In this document: positions 9,001 through 17,840 of the stretch, one piece after another
How the letters are laid out: the number at the start of each line of letters is the position of its first letter
Numbering within the stretch: position 1 is the first letter of the stretch
Assembly: GCF_963675165.1 (NCBI RefSeq)
Contig: NC_087383.1
Coordinates: 4,308,979-4,372,978 of the forward strand
Reading direction: 5' to 3'
From: Halichondria panicea
Taxonomy: Eukaryota; Porifera; Demospongiae; Suberitida; Halichondriidae
Length of the DNA: 64,000 nt
Notes under the pieces: model-generated
What the model was told of the DNA's origin: nothing
Databases searched by the model: none
What the model saw: only the letters and a program-made list of their open reading frames with translations
Program-made: the position numbers and the translations under genes

Positions 9001-11895
9001 AATAATACTGCCAACGGTAAGCAAAAAGAACCTGTGCAAGCTTCCAGTGTTCTTCTTAAGTATCTGTTTTCTGACATTGCGAAGGAAGCTCAGTGGCATC
9101 AGAACAGAGGTTTTCTTGAACAAGTAGCCAAGATACCATTTGTGCCTACACTATCTCTTCCAGCAATCTCCTGGATTCGACCTGCACAATGTGGGTCAAA
9201 CACTATCATGATTGATCGACAGCGTCACTCACTTGTACAACTCAATGAAGTAGCCACTTCTAACTGTGCTGTTCTCTTGTGGACGGTTAAACCGATAGTA
9301 ACATTTCCCGCAAACTGGATGCCTTTCTATGTTGCTGAGCATGCTCAATTGGCAAATATGCTTGGTATTACATATGAAGCCGACAGTTCAGATGTGATAA
9401 GTAACATCAGGAACATATGTTCATCATCAAAATTTACTAACATTCAACACTTTGATCAGTACCCAGGGAATAATAAACCTCCTTCGGAGACAAGTAAGTC
9501 ACTCATGTCCGTCATGGTGGAGCATGTCAAGTTTCTCCATCATAAACACAGCTTGAAGAAACTTGATGATGATGCAGTACGTCTTCTCAGCAATACTCCT
9601 TTCATTCCAGTTTATAGTACATTTGAAGCGACTCATCATTGGCAAGTTATCCTTGTGGAACCAAGTAGAGTTTTGCAGAGTGGAGTGAGCAAAGTTTATC
9701 ACCCATTTCTCCATAACCTCGACAAACAAATGTCAGGCTGTATTCATTTGTTACAAGATCTTGGAGTTGGTTCTTCTGTAAGCCTGCATCATATTCAACT
9801 GGTGTTACAGATGGCTTTCGATCGCTCATCAGAGCAAACCCTTGAGCCAAAGACGAGAGAGTGTGTTATAGCAGCACTAAAAAAGCTCATTGAGCTTTTG
9901 TCTTCTACATCATTCGGTTCTGGTGATAAGTATGTAGAGGAGCTACTTTACCCGCTATACCTACCGAATCATAACAATAAATTGGCCCTTTCAACAACAC
10001 TATTGTATGCCGATGATGTAAATTTCAAGGGAAAATTTCATCCAAAACTTGAAAATACTATATATTCTTTATTGCGAATCAAAGCACCAAAGGATGGTAT
10101 TTTTATGTTTGAGAGCGAATTCTGCAAACTCCTTCCTAGTAAAGTTAGGCCATTGGGATTGTCAACCCTGTGTTCTCAAACAGTCTTGTTGGACTGCAAA
10201 GCTACTGAACATAGTGATGCGGGAACAGCATTGAAAGAAACATTTTCAATGACACCCAACTTGCCAAATGCGATAGCTGCTTGTGTGACCTATTACGAAT
10301 CCAGCACATCGTTGGAGACGATTACGTCTATTGCATCAGAGTTTCTTAGCAACTTGGAAATAATAACACTCAACCACCTGCGAGTAGCAATCTGTTTCAA
10401 AGAGACTCTGTCCCAACAGAAACTTGGAAATTTGGACACAGACTTTTTTATTGAGGTAGTCGAAGAGACATTCAGCGGATGCTTATATCTGGACTCACAA
10501 CTCAAAAAGAATTCTCATCGTTTTTTGACCATTCATAAAGCATTAGCAAGTAGACTGCTGCGTTTAATTCGTCTTAGGTTGGAGCAACCAAGTGCAATGA
10601 CCAGTGATGTTTATGAAAAACTGCACAGTGTACTTTGTAAGCTGCTGAATGCACAGAATTATGGAGAAATCAAGGAAATTTTAGACTACGACAGTATTCC
10701 TCTTACTGGAGAAGGAACGGAGGAAGCCACATTCAAACTGGGTAAAGATGTTCCTGAATGTTGGCATCATAGACTCGATCAAACAGTTGAGAATGTTTTC
10801 CACCCTGGGGAGATAGTGGGATATGAAATGATGGAAAATCACATTATTTTTGTCCAGATTATGCATCCAATTCTTTTGGATGGCTACGACAGCTTTGACT
10901 CGATTCCCCCTGTCAACATGAGGTATGTAATATTGACAGATTCAGACAATGAAGAAGGTGTGGAAGTGGGAGTACTCGAGCTGTACAAGTTCTTAACAGG
11001 TTTGAAAACTGATAAACCGAAACCAGCTGAGGGAGAAAATAGAATTGAAGTGTATGAGGGAGAATCTGAAATAGTCCATTTGCAGCAAAAACTAAGAAGA
11101 GAAAATGTTAAACAGATCATTCTAGATCTACAACGTCAGCTTTCAGACATATGGAAGCTCCCAGAAGAAGACAGGAAAAGAGCTATTAGACGTCTCTGCC
11201 TTAAGTGGCATCCAGACAAGAACCTGGAAAATCCAGTTTTAGCAGAAGAAATCTTTAAATTTCTTAATTCTGAGATTTCAAGGAGAAATGCCAGTAATGA
11301 TGTTGACTGGGACGATCTCGGAAGAACTGCCCGACGTCAAAGAGAAAGTTATAAGCAAGAGCAAGATTCATCAAGACCTCGAGGAGGATTTGGAAGCACT
11401 TCCTGGGGAGGTGGATCTGCATCTGGAATGCCAAAATTCGAAGAGGAGAATCTTCGTCCTGAAAGAAATCCTGCTGAAGGAAGACGCTGGTTTAAGCAAG
11501 CTGAGGCTAATTTTATGTCTCTTGTTACATTGTTCACAGAGGCAATTAATGAGAAAAAGCTATGTGCCGATGTCTGCTTTATGGCTCACCAAGTAGCGGA
11601 GAAAGCTCTCAAAGGAGGAAAGTATTTTGTGTGTGGTTTAAGTGACAACTCGATGAAATCTCACAACATCAGCACCCATGCGTACGGTCTACAGTCTGAA
11701 CGCCCTGGAGAGACTCACGGACTAGCCAATCACACCACGCCCTTGGAAAGCTACTACCTCAACCCAAGATACCCCAATCGCTGGTCGTCTGGTATTGTAC
11801 CAGCTGACATGTACAACTATGAGCAGGCCAAGCAAGCCAAGGATCATGCCGAGGCTATACTGAGAATTATCAAGAATATCGTAGAGTCTATTTAA
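1..11895 (+). CDS. SACS: Sacsin, C-terminal part (5' end cut by window edge)
   Basis: Giant multidomain co-chaperone of the cytosol and mitochondrial surface; in vertebrates it organises intermediate filaments. The frame is open from base 1 to the TAA at 11893-11895 (3964 codons), so the GTG at 61 is only an internal valine codon and the true start lies off the window. Human sacsin has 4579 residues, so roughly 600 (ubiquitin-like domain and first ATPase module) should be missing. Two HSP90-type ATPase modules of the sacsin repeats are visible. One starts near 2698, with N-box ELLQNADDA near 2773 and FGIGF near 2998. The other starts near 5698, with ELLQNTDDA and YGIGF near 5998. A J domain with its HPD motif lies near 11206-11217, and a C-terminal HEPN domain spans about 11480-11880 (SYYLNPRYPNRW-like segment near 11750). 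This order is diagnostic of sacsin. No intron interrupts the segment, matching the giant exon of vertebrate SACS. No frameshift or stop is seen, so the gene looks functional. Confidence 0.96.
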   Translation, partial: NWILISQATFISEDSRLPSIVKRVLTNSGVYLVEVPSNIWRAMYHAKVGVTEVSPMLVRSKLRTHPESYSNIDPIGKRVILTYCLSDNCYNDLKGLNLLPLANGSFTNFDTTFGQQTVYLCSNDCPRSLLPNLNHLLVDASDDINLQQNLYSVAAQQQTKLRLLTERDVASLLSKALPSSRSSLVPMPHPQIPSTWLQTFWNWMQNKNLQYFANQLLIPCYISTSSSTRSFCLAPLSSVQAVIYVSRFSSCSSSLLSALYKMNIRICLQSEFSYIQHRQLSSCIKQLDTNNVLDVIASQPNYGGITFTAPEADSLRVFLISSTYTPSPMRINVLKNICIFSSASNSSEKLFSINTATLNSVTRQVVGEPNNCAFNVANLPSNFIVLSRGNQYQLQLLQSLTISFPSDCKLLVDHVFPLIKSRTFPDHLIDNIMSEVLAMFPVLNSREYNINMASHLQGLQFVKTANGRKSPLELFTPFDSDILSLYSGDNVFPQAPYNTYERVQTLKTCGLRVAVTPQQALDIVYSISCSHSTRPQQVDSVKLSRAKAVLNYISTPTFQKQTGGHYVVANDRYRNYTFSTALKHLATNWSWLPILSDKPSGYPENMSWKGQGLSSHFISLSNSIVAPLEQSTLPYLVGSQAYIVSPTVAHYIADMLSTDSGSLSQYVVAHYKEILTLKDQLSADVMNWLVLQVYGYMNSQGASYRASLYSIPEWIYIKKDRKFVAPAVVALKQKSTFKRDLEPYIYVLPDTLSEFSILFGSASRISKNVSQAQILSILKMIRDNVQANVHQTNAIESWSTVMSILNWLTNDGNQNVPDEVMPEDVLVPVETQSAWPQLVQASEVVYTDNDFLKDYLQSSEEEHSNQFVHDHISASLAHNLGAVPLSESLDISEDTFEDAGQHEPLTTRLKNILRDYKDGLTIIKELLQNADDAEATEVNICYDARQHEANPKKLFFSGIAEAHGPALIVHNNRTFSDDDFKNITKLAAATKQDKALKIGKFGIGFCSVYHMTDVPSFISRDYLYIFDPTLSYLKKEVKNPAQPGKRTKFTHRLISGSKQLDPYIGLFGFERTHSYQGTLFRLPFRTNASVLSGTCYTENTFTDLVSAIKECSSSLLLFLQHVRTITFQRIDPGQNAPVVLLKICRESIHSPISLPTGVEIQSLSCTGGAQDVSKNCHWLISQANERDCQKIYYTATVACPLGTSGSYSLNESFPGEIFCFLPLSQKSGLPVHISSNFAVINNRRGIWTSDEATSQTGREVAWNITLMQGVIPRAYHTLLIALKGMNIQGYIFHGLWPQKTKLLNQNPWKYMVSQLYVLISSDQLFYSEYLKQWLHCNQSRFLAPGILCQSSEQSSTPQCVTRVVKYLYLPIVELPITFHSYFNLKEVTIDEPAFTKIFFQNLKSLESILSTRSEVIQYMLEVYAAEYDNETERSYLLDVYFKNYASIPCTPDGKVLRKCTEVVDRDADFAPLYDKSESCFPIDELSERHLSGTALLDLGMISEAIPYDMLVERARTIPTLYSSNKTKALKRAKLVLSSCTKVVRAAELPLTKRKNAKSRSLPYQKPISSGELSSIPFLPVLPKPTGYLLPWKGDGHELMCGKDLMIVGQDRYRGSTGINPDLAGSQVTFVNENRVEDGGCGYINQDSLSVMSIRKSPSMDEAIAQLAEIQGVFESQLPTVTQELVESIDRMCRQLYGFLDKQLEPEKVHTYFPWHSKQEPSGRNQKEIQHLQISSVWTGKQFVNKEVVGSDWSCDGPYLYKVPASLSSRKHLIESLQLKKHFYLKDIEKALKAMKSDFKDQPVDKQCQAVLHSVVTLLHHIELNPVTIPTLMLPGEDYVLHKSNTLAYNDVDWAPKDPKYTYVHDTIPPSLAKKLGVVPARSRILEKFVSSSSSQFQSIKFGQHEELTSRIQNIIRDYPFDITILKELLQNTDDAKATKMYIILDMRTHGNQGILSQNWDKLQGPALLVWNDSVFSEKDLVGIQKLGLGSKRTDYESIGQYGIGFNVVYHLTDCPSFITGGETMCVLDPHCKYVHEANVLYPGRRFEGLSQGFWKLFPDMSSAYLQSGLENCPPELSGGSLFRFPLRHTEQHLRDSQIVARNKNGTPVGVPITSRSMLKMLQDWAPSMKEAMLFLNNVTELKFMVIGENRKTIDIMNKYCTEVDDSVQKSRLQLHKAMSDFNNKKGNKSLVIRYPLTISDIRFSSGKEVSTVEKWLIQQGLGDMENEQQTWSFVETIKPRHGIAAPISLPPRPRPMTPYTQVFLKTALSSEEKFRGKVFCFLPLPVTSKLPVHVNGNFILNSTRRNLWSCTEEERQDDRSVWNNRLFQAISSSYAILLEHSQSFYVSTEPYKGWLTVNHDIRKYYEIFPYSSELDKVFKKFADSVYEKLVSHNKNIMAVVDKKYSASISPLSTRSKNTTSESKQLQVIWYPPKSRDPSTQVYFWSYVSSIDEEWREIKTILESIGMKLTAASHFIQAQLNEFMKEGTKKIESTSPQTVFEYYSTFCSQASNTRQFPCAISDTVFRDVSRFKMFTEYLLRDTICTTAKVSLIPSRIKASPEPTNPSEFSSEPFGHPLLLTADGQLRRFQQEAKVIKSIFSELFPSASECFVHPKMIEVAYSCDYFIVCQPLLDNSYSMDLVNRLLFHHLPKCLKTKRVLQLPPELSKDQLYTYWKCFSSDSVFSFHMPTLLKQWALLPSTCGSLHSYSDSLVPVYPVTKHETEASSLVLEVYQVLQKAGMPILDIKVVGFAKLSCPVLSNVCDILKAMFYLNQKKDLSVIIGKNIRTMVSYLKQIDFRNNPESLKYVKSLPLFECVDGEFRALHDKSAYVWPCEASDVGYSEWSECVPMAVFVKTGLWELLGSPETLLITVLSVEELYSKFIFKNFHVLDEHSRYSHLAHIRDELFDIISVCASNKSKHNKNRERAATFICDLKRLNCIGEDVLKPVSSYCNHEVEIFNTFSEYFDFLPAYFKSAWKEWLKFFMELGLKCTVTMEQFLLFCNNTANGKQKEPVQASSVLLKYLFSDIAKEAQWHQNRGFLEQVAKIPFVPTLSLPAISWIRPAQCGSNTIMIDRQRHSLVQLNEVATSNCAVLLWTVKPIVTFPANWMPFYVAEHAQLANMLGITYEADSSDVISNIRNICSSSKFTNIQHFDQYPGNNKPPSETSKSLMSVMVEHVKFLHHKHSLKKLDDDAVRLLSNTPFIPVYSTFEATHHWQVILVEPSRVLQSGVSKVYHPFLHNLDKQMSGCIHLLQDLGVGSSVSLHHIQLVLQMAFDRSSEQTLEPKTRECVIAALKKLIELLSSTSFGSGDKYVEELLYPLYLPNHNNKLALSTTLLYADDVNFKGKFHPKLENTIYSLLRIKAPKDGIFMFESEFCKLLPSKVRPLGLSTLCSQTVLLDCKATEHSDAGTALKETFSMTPNLPNAIAACVTYYESSTSLETITSIASEFLSNLEIITLNHLRVAICFKETLSQQKLGNLDTDFFIEVVEETFSGCLYLDSQLKKNSHRFLTIHKALASRLLRLIRLRLEQPSAMTSDVYEKLHSVLCKLLNAQNYGEIKEILDYDSIPLTGEGTEEATFKLGKDVPECWHHRLDQTVENVFHPGEIVGYEMMENHIIFVQIMHPILLDGYDSFDSIPPVNMRYVILTDSDNEEGVEVGVLELYKFLTGLKTDKPKPAEGENRIEVYEGESEIVHLQQKLRRENVKQIILDLQRQLSDIWKLPEEDRKRAIRRLCLKWHPDKNLENPVLAEEIFKFLNSEISRRNASNDVDWDDLGRTARRQRESYKQEQDSSRPRGGFGSTSWGGGSASGMPKFEEENLRPERNPAEGRRWFKQAEANFMSLVTLFTEAINEKKLCADVCFMAHQVAEKALKGGKYFVCGLSDNSMKSHNISTHAYGLQSERPGETHGLANHTTPLESYYLNPRYPNRWSSGIVPADMYNYEQAKQAKDHAEAILRIIKNIVESI

Positions 11896-12884
11896 CTAAA
11901 ACAATATTTTGTTGTTGGACATTGCATTATTATTAGATTAGATCTAGCAACTTTATTTTTCTTGGATTATAATTATGTTATATTTTGTGGGTACGTTGCA
12001 GTTATACACAACAGTAGAAACGTTTGTTTGTGCACCCATTTATGTTACCTGATCAGTGCTTGTGGTAGCTATAGGATGTTGATGTGTAAGGACAGGTGGC
12101 AAAACTGGCCATTTTTGTTACCTCAGTGTACAACTGCTAATGCAGTGGTTGAAAATATACTAAATAATTATAGGCTATTGTAACAGTGCACCCAGTGACT
12201 GAGTACTGTAGAATGCAAAAATAGGTGAGTAGTGTACTTAAATGTATATCTCAAGATTGGAACATTTTTAATTAAGACATTAATTGTGCTGATAGATCTA
12301 CCATTGTGCAGGTGAAATAAAACATTATTCAAAAATATTTCCCCAAAAGTTGTTGGAGTGGGAAATCATTTTAGGTGAAAAAATGGGGGTGATTGTAAAA
12401 AAATGCATGTAACCTCAATTATCTACGAAACTAAATTATTTCTGGGCAAGTTTTTCCTCAAAAGTTACACAATTAATTTTATTCGGGCTTACTCAGTGTA
12501 ATGAACTGAATATAGCCATAAGATTTTCTTCAAATCTATCCCTAACCGAAATGGCACTAAAAACTAAGCACTGCGGAGGATGTGTAGATATTTAAGCAAC
12601 ATCGAACCTTTAATTCTCATAAGATAGCCAAACTATCTATATAGATGTTGTGACAAAGTTCCAAACCTTAACCCGAAACCGTTGGCCTTTTCTCTCCCTA
12701 ACCGATTACCCACTATATAACAACTGTTTACTGTCTTATTAATCACCACAAACCCACCACCTTATGTTGTCATGGAAATATTTTTGGATATGCTGTAGCT
12801 TATTCATTCACTTACACAATGGTATCAGCACATTTTCTTACCAATCTTGTGGCATTCTACTCTCTTGCATTTAATAATTAAATA
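11896..12884. other. Sacsin 3' flank with possible polyadenylation signal
   Basis: AT-rich sequence downstream of the sacsin stop codon. A canonical AATAAA lies at 12316-12321, about 420 bases past the stop, and is the most plausible polyadenylation signal. It would make a 3' UTR of about 0.4 kb. No downstream GT-rich element was tested. I see no gene or clear repeat in the remaining sequence to about 12.88 kb. Confidence 0.35.
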
Positions 12885-12985
12885 CAGTGGAACATCCGAA
12901 TAACGGACAAGTATACCAGCAAGAGGTTATGTACGTCCGCTATTTATAGAGGTTTCCTTTATTGGGAGGTCATACCATAATTAAA
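12885..12985. repeat. Pogo/Tigger-like transposon end, fragment
   Basis: The segment after a TA dinucleotide begins CAGTGGAACATCCGAATAAC and mentions 'cggac' and 'gtccgct' words in opposite orientations. This resembles ends of pogo-like Tc1/mariner elements, and of the better copy at 63284-63670. The opposite end is not clear, so this is a decayed fragment. The following bases to about 13.22 kb show nothing I can name. Confidence 0.35.
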
Positions 12986-13225
12986 GGTTACATTACCCCG
13001 AATGTGTTTAAAAGTTTTCTTGGGATTTACTATAATTATATTATTTAGCAATAGTTAATTTGCTGAGCGATCTAAAAATTTTGATAATTTTCATAAAGAG
13101 AGACTGGTACATGCACAGCTTGATTGTAGATAGATCTAAAAATTGTGATCATTTTCCTGTTCACAAAATTTAATATTTTGTCCGCAAATGTGGCAGAGTA
13201 CAGCTCTATTCTCAGTCACAATAAT

Positions 13226-13644
13226 TATGTACTAGGCTTGATGTTGCTGCCAGTGGCCTCTGGGGAAGCAGACGTGCCGAGAGAACCCTGATGGTGTCAG
13301 AGTCTTCAACCCTTTTGCTCCCTCAAATCGCAAGGGGGTAAGAAAAGTGGAGCATGCTACTTTTGTTCCTATATTGTGATGTCTGCTACTAGCGGCCTTA
13401 CAAAACAAGCTACAAACCTCTACAAACGACTGGCCTCCCTGCTCGCAGACAAATGGGACCAACCCTACAGCACCATGCACCGTACCCTGCACTGGCTGAG
13501 ATGTTCCCTATGCTTTAGCTTGCTCAGGTCTGCCGTTCAGTGCATACGTGGCGCACAATCATCAAGGGGCCACGCAATGAAGCTATATCACCAGACTGTC
13601 CAGTGGACCTGGTTATAGCCAAGGCCAGCTTGCAGCAGAACTAA
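13226..13644 (+). pseudogene. Retroelement 3' fragment (reverse transcriptase C-terminal region), broken
   Basis: Reading across frames gives pieces of the C-terminal region of a retrotransposon protein that recurs in invertebrates: a 'GLWGSRRER' segment, a 'VRVFNPFAPSN' segment, then 'YKRLASLLADKWDQPYST' and 'LRCSLCFSLLRSA', ending 'VDLVIAKASLQQN' and a stop at 13642-13644. At least two frameshifts and an internal deletion separate the pieces, so it is dead. The same C-terminal domain, from another copy, is at 16088-17119. The last about 45 bases recur at 37331-37373, which suggests 5'-truncated insertions of one family. The identification rests on recognised motifs, not on a search. Confidence 0.6.
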
Positions 13645-13856
13645 CTGTATACCTCATGTATACACGTACACACTATTTACAGGGGCGTAGGCAGGAATTT
13701 GAGGAAGGGGGGGTTGAACTGCGAAAATTTTCATCGACCGGAAACCACACATCCTAATTAATGACTCATTTCCGGGAATAGTTGTTGTACCAAGGAGTGT
13801 CTGGTTGTGTACTTGTAATGATTACAATTTTGTTGTACTTGTTATGCCTTGTTATG

Positions 13857-13995
13857 CCTCGAGGCGTAGCCGCACGAGGGATACGGTAAAACTGACTGTG
13901 TGTGTGTAGATGGGCGTGGTCCGCCTCCAAAAAGGGAGACGGGTTGTAGGCCTATCTATAGCATTCGTTCTTGCTGCAGAAAAACTAGCCTCGAC
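13857..13995. repeat. Two nested short repeat fragments
   Basis: Bases 13857-13905 carry a 'cctcgaggcgtagccgcacgagg...atacggtaaa' word followed by TG repeats. The same word recurs near 34246. From about 13909 a partial copy of the TAGATGGGCG MITE family begins (compare 42488-42822). It is interrupted by 'agcctcgaccccaggccgatcc', the same word that starts the hairpin at 42914 and resembles the one at 17778. The block looks like one small element inserted into another. Confidence 0.4.
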
Positions 13996-14289
13996 CCCAG
14001 GCCGATCCGTCTCCAATTGAACACTAGGTCGTGTTCAAGCTGGCGCTGTGCTAATCATAATTTGCTTTCGCTCAAAAGTATAGAAGAGGAAGTATAGAAG
14101 AGGAAAAGTGTATAAAATAATCTGTCTAAAACTGACTTATAATATAATAATTATATATAATAATAATTATGGTTTCTCAACACATTATAATGAAGTGCAA
14201 TTATGGGTTATGATTTAACAAAAGAGTGAGTTGAAGGCTAAACTGAACTTGTCAGTTAGCCGTAAGTAATACATTAAACAATAATAATA

Positions 14290-16035
14290 ATTATGGACAT
14301 ACACGATTCCAAAAAAAAATTAATGATGATACCAGATGAATATAAGAATTGACAGTGATTAAGTGGGCCTGAATGATGATGGCATGGCTGAACATTTATT
14401 ACAAGGGCAAGAAAAATGGTAGGTGCAAGGATTGTCAGATGTAAAGTGAAATGAGACCAGAGAAATTTAAATATGACGTGTTTTATACATTTTGATGATA
14501 GAGTTAAGTCAATAGGAGGTAGCTTCTTCCATAGTTTTGGTAAGCGGTTAAAATATAAGTGACTTTGTAGGTGTGAGGAAGAGAGGACGTGCTTTAAAGT
14601 TAACTTACTGGACGAACGGGTATTGGTATTATCTTGAAAATTTATATAACTACGAATGTTGAATCGCACAGAGGTTTTTTTGCGAATTAACTAGAAACAT
14701 GATGTCTGCCATTTCAAGATAATACATTAAAGGCATTATTTCAAGCTTTATCAGGCGATTTCTGTATTCAATAATAAACTTGGTTTCCCTTCTCTGTACT
14801 ATTTCTAGTTTGCGGATGTCTTTGATCAGAGCAGGTCGCCATATCTGAGAACAATACGATAATTGTGATCAACAAGGGAAATAAATAATTTCTTTTTCAC
14901 TGAAACTGTTGAGGTTGATGAAAATGTACGCTTTAGCAAACTCAAGATACGGTATGCCGCTGAGCACATGTGCTCATAGTGATTTGTCCAGTTAAGGTTA
15001 ATTGTTGTGAAGAATTAGTCCTAGGTCTTTAAGGGTAGTTTTATGAAATAGTCTGGTCGCCTAGCTTGAAGTTAAAGTCTAAAACGAAGTGATTAGCACG
15101 ATGGAACTGCATTAAAATACACTTAGAGGCATTGAAATGTAAACTCCATTTAGTACTCCAATCTGAGAGGCTTGTTAAATTGGCTTGTAGATCACAGTCG
15201 GAAGTAGATGAGATTGAATGAGAGCATTTTGTGTCATCAGCAAACAGATATACTTTACCGTTGGGTACACACTGAGGAAGGTCATTGATAAACTAAAAAC
15301 AGAAGAGGGCCAAGTATGCTACCTTGAGGAACACCTGATGAAACAGGTACAACTGAAGACTGGGAGCCGTTGATAATTGCTGACGATTAGATAAGTATGT
15401 TTTAAACCATTTTAGGAGGCTTCCTGAAATTCCAATGCTTTTCAGTTTGTGTAATAGTTCGGTATGGGGAACTTTATCGAATGCTTTTCGGAAGTCCAGA
15501 TAAACAGTGCATGTCTATTTGCTCATTGCAGGTGAGGGAATTGATAACATTATCTAGAAATGTAAGCAGTTGTTGGAGACAGGAGTGATTCTATTGAGCT
15601 GTTGAGATCGTGCTCCCCACAAGTGGAAAAATCTTGTCATACATTAAGCGCTCCAGAACTTTTGAGATACAGCATAGCAGTGAGATGGGTCTGAAATTTG
15701 TGACTGAGCTTAATTTTGTCACCTGATTTATAAATAGGCACGATGCAGTGGACTTTCCATTCAAATTGAATTTTGCAATACCATAGTGACATAGTGAAGA
15801 GGTGATGGATAACTACATACAGAGCAGGTGCGCAGGATCAAAGTATTTTTGGTCCAATTCCATCAATACCTTGAGCTTTAGTTGGATTAAGAGAAGTTAA
15901 CAAAGTAAATCAGTAATATTAAGTACACCAAGAGTGTCTATAGGTTTACTGTCAGCTGGAGATTGATTATCATCAGATTTAGAGTAGACGGATTCAAATA
16001 CGTTAAATAGAGATGCTTTATCGACATCAGAGAAA
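14290..16035 (-). mobile_element. Jockey/CR1-like non-LTR retrotransposon, 3' half, degenerate
   Basis: On the minus strand the reverse-transcriptase domain can be followed in pieces. A 'FRPISLL' region lies near 15690, an 'FRKAFDKVPH'-like motif near 15490, 'GVPQGSILGPLLF'-like residues near 15330, and the catalytic LFADD motif near 15245. These are followed by the C-terminal 'QIWRPALIKDIRKLE' region near 14840 and 'FNRLPKLWKKLPPIDLT' near 14530. The order and words are those of Jockey/CR1-type LINEs. Several stops and frameshifts break it, so it cannot make protein. The upstream endonuclease is missing. The 5' break at about 16035 abuts another retroelement fragment, where a 'taccgtatacctcgcttgcgc' repeat word sits at the joint. 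Confidence 0.75.
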
Positions 16036-16087
16036 GCAGATTGACTATGACACACAAACACACTACCGTATACCTCGCTTGCGCATG

Positions 16088-17119
16088 CGCACCCAATGAT
16101 CTCGAGAGGAGTCTATTTGCCCTCCCTGCTCGCCTAGGAGGTTTAAATATAGGAAACCCTGCGTCGTTGGCAGATGAACAATACACATCATCACAACAGG
16201 TGACAAAACCTCTCGTTGACTTATTAGCTTCGCAAAACAAAAGTTACCCCTATGAAGTCCTCGTGCACCAAATCAACACGAAAAACAAAATAAAAGAAAC
16301 AAGAAGAAGTACAGGACTGCAAGTGACTAATGAGATACGAGAGTCTCTCACACCACCAATGCAATTAGCAACAGACCTTGCAAGAGAAAAAGGTGCCTCC
16401 AGCTGGCTCACTGCTTTACCGCTAGAAGAGCACGGATTCGCACTCCACAAAACAGCATTCCGTGATGCCATTGCCCTTCGGTATATGGATGGCCCCCATC
16501 GCAGATCCCCACAAACTGTGTGTGTGGCCATTCTTTTTCAGTGCAACATGCCCTCTCCTGCCCCAGAGGATCATTCCCCTCAATTAGACACAATGAGCTG
16601 AGAGATATCACAGCATCGCTTTGAAAAGAAACTTGCCATGGAGTGGCCACTGAACCATCTCTAAAACCCATCACAAGCGAAACATTCAACAGAACCACCG
16701 CAAATCGACAGAACGGTGCCCGTCTTGATGTAGTGGCTAATTGTTTTTGGGGAAGTTCTTTCGAGAGAGCGTTCTTTGACAGCATCTTATCGCCACCATG
16801 AGAACCAAAAGAGGCACTATGAACAACGTATAAGAGAAGTGGAGCACTCCTCTTTTATCCCCGGTCTTCGCTACCACAGGTGGCCTTGGCCCAGCAGCTG
16901 GAGCCTTCTACAAACGCCTGGCCAGCGTGCTCTCGGACAAATGGAAGCAACCATACAGCACCACCATTGGCTGGCTAAGATGTAGACTATCTTTCTCTCT
17001 ACTCAGATCCTCCATCTGATCATGTGTCTGAGAGGCGCCAGATCTTCGAAGTCATCCTTCAACGGCCATCTAGCTGCTTCCGTGGACCTCACCATTGCGG
17101 ACTCCAACCTCTCTGTCTA
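16088..17119 (+). pseudogene. Retroelement reverse-transcriptase C-terminal part, frameshifted
   Basis: Same family as 13226-13644 but longer. The first open part (to 16601) contains 'LPARLGGLNIGNP' and 'EKGASSWLTALPLEEHGF', followed by 'ALHKTAFRDAIALRY'. After frameshifts the sequence continues with 'FWGSSFERAFF' and 'YEQRIREVEHSSFIP', then 'YKRLASVLSDKW' and 'LRCRLSFSLLRSS'. It ends 'VDLTIADSNLSV' with a stop at 17117-17119. These segments are known to me from the region after the reverse-transcriptase fingers and palm in a widespread invertebrate retroelement. The catalytic domain itself is not present here. The element is a 5'-truncated, inactivated copy. Confidence 0.65.
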
Positions 17120-17224
17120 AACTCTGAATAATTATAGCTTCACATTACCCTGCCGTATCTATATCTCAGCCTCAGTCACACATTACATGTTTAAAAAAAC
17201 AAATTTTTTTCTTTTGTTAATTGA

Positions 17225-17330
17225 AGCCTGGATTGTCCGCTGGCTTTTGCGTTTATTACACACACTTGATAAGCCCACGTGATCCCGTTTCCAATCCCTC
17301 TATCTCAATCTCTACACTATTTATGCCCAG
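17225..17330 (-). pseudogene. Fragment of a locally repeated unknown gene
   Basis: About 100 bases here match 42130-42235 closely (the words 'gtttattacacacacttg' and 'aagcccacgtgatcccgttt' are shared). A shorter related stretch lies at 40206-40250 in the opposite orientation. At 42 kb the same sequence is part of a minus-strand open frame reading 'SIDSVERDWKRDHVGL'. It is therefore a piece of a dispersed gene or element fragment rather than unique DNA. The surrounding 17120-17777 shows no other gene. Confidence 0.35.
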
Positions 17331-17777
17331 AGGAGGTAAGCCAAGGTCAACAGGGTCACTTTTAATAATCATCTTGTCCTGGGTTCGTGACCTTTGCTTG
17401 GATTATAGCAGCTACCGTTTCTGTTGGTTTATTTGCCTGCTTGGAAAGTTTGCTATACCTAGTTCTATCCAGTGCAGCAAACCAGTACATCAAAATTTAT
17501 ATAATACCCTAGCTACAGGAGGCTAATTTTCCATATCTTGTGGTTTCGAAAAATGCAACCAATGGTCAAAGGTTACAATTAAATCTTCTCTCAAGCTGTT
17601 TCGTCTGGGGCGCGATAGCTCAACTGATTTCTGCTATGATTATGAAGAGGATGAAGCTAGTGGTGGTGTATAAACCCAGGGGCGCGAGGGTAAACTCAAT
17701 TTACATGTAAAACATAAGCCCACGTGATGGATCGTTCTCTGCATGGCCTCTCAAATTTCAGAACCAGGCTCCTAGTT

Positions 17778-17836
17778 AGCCTCGATCCCAGGCCGAGTTA
17801 TAAAAGCAAAAACTCAGCCTGGGATCGAGGCTAGCT
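17778..17836. repeat. Short hairpin element (cctcgatcccaggccgag ends)
   Basis: A perfect-looking inverted repeat: 'gcctcgatcccaggccgag', a 16-base loop, then 'ctcagcctgggatcgaggc'. Related hairpins or halves occur at 13989 and 42914-42985. It has the form of a minimal MITE. Confidence 0.55.
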
Positions 17837-17840
17837 CCTA

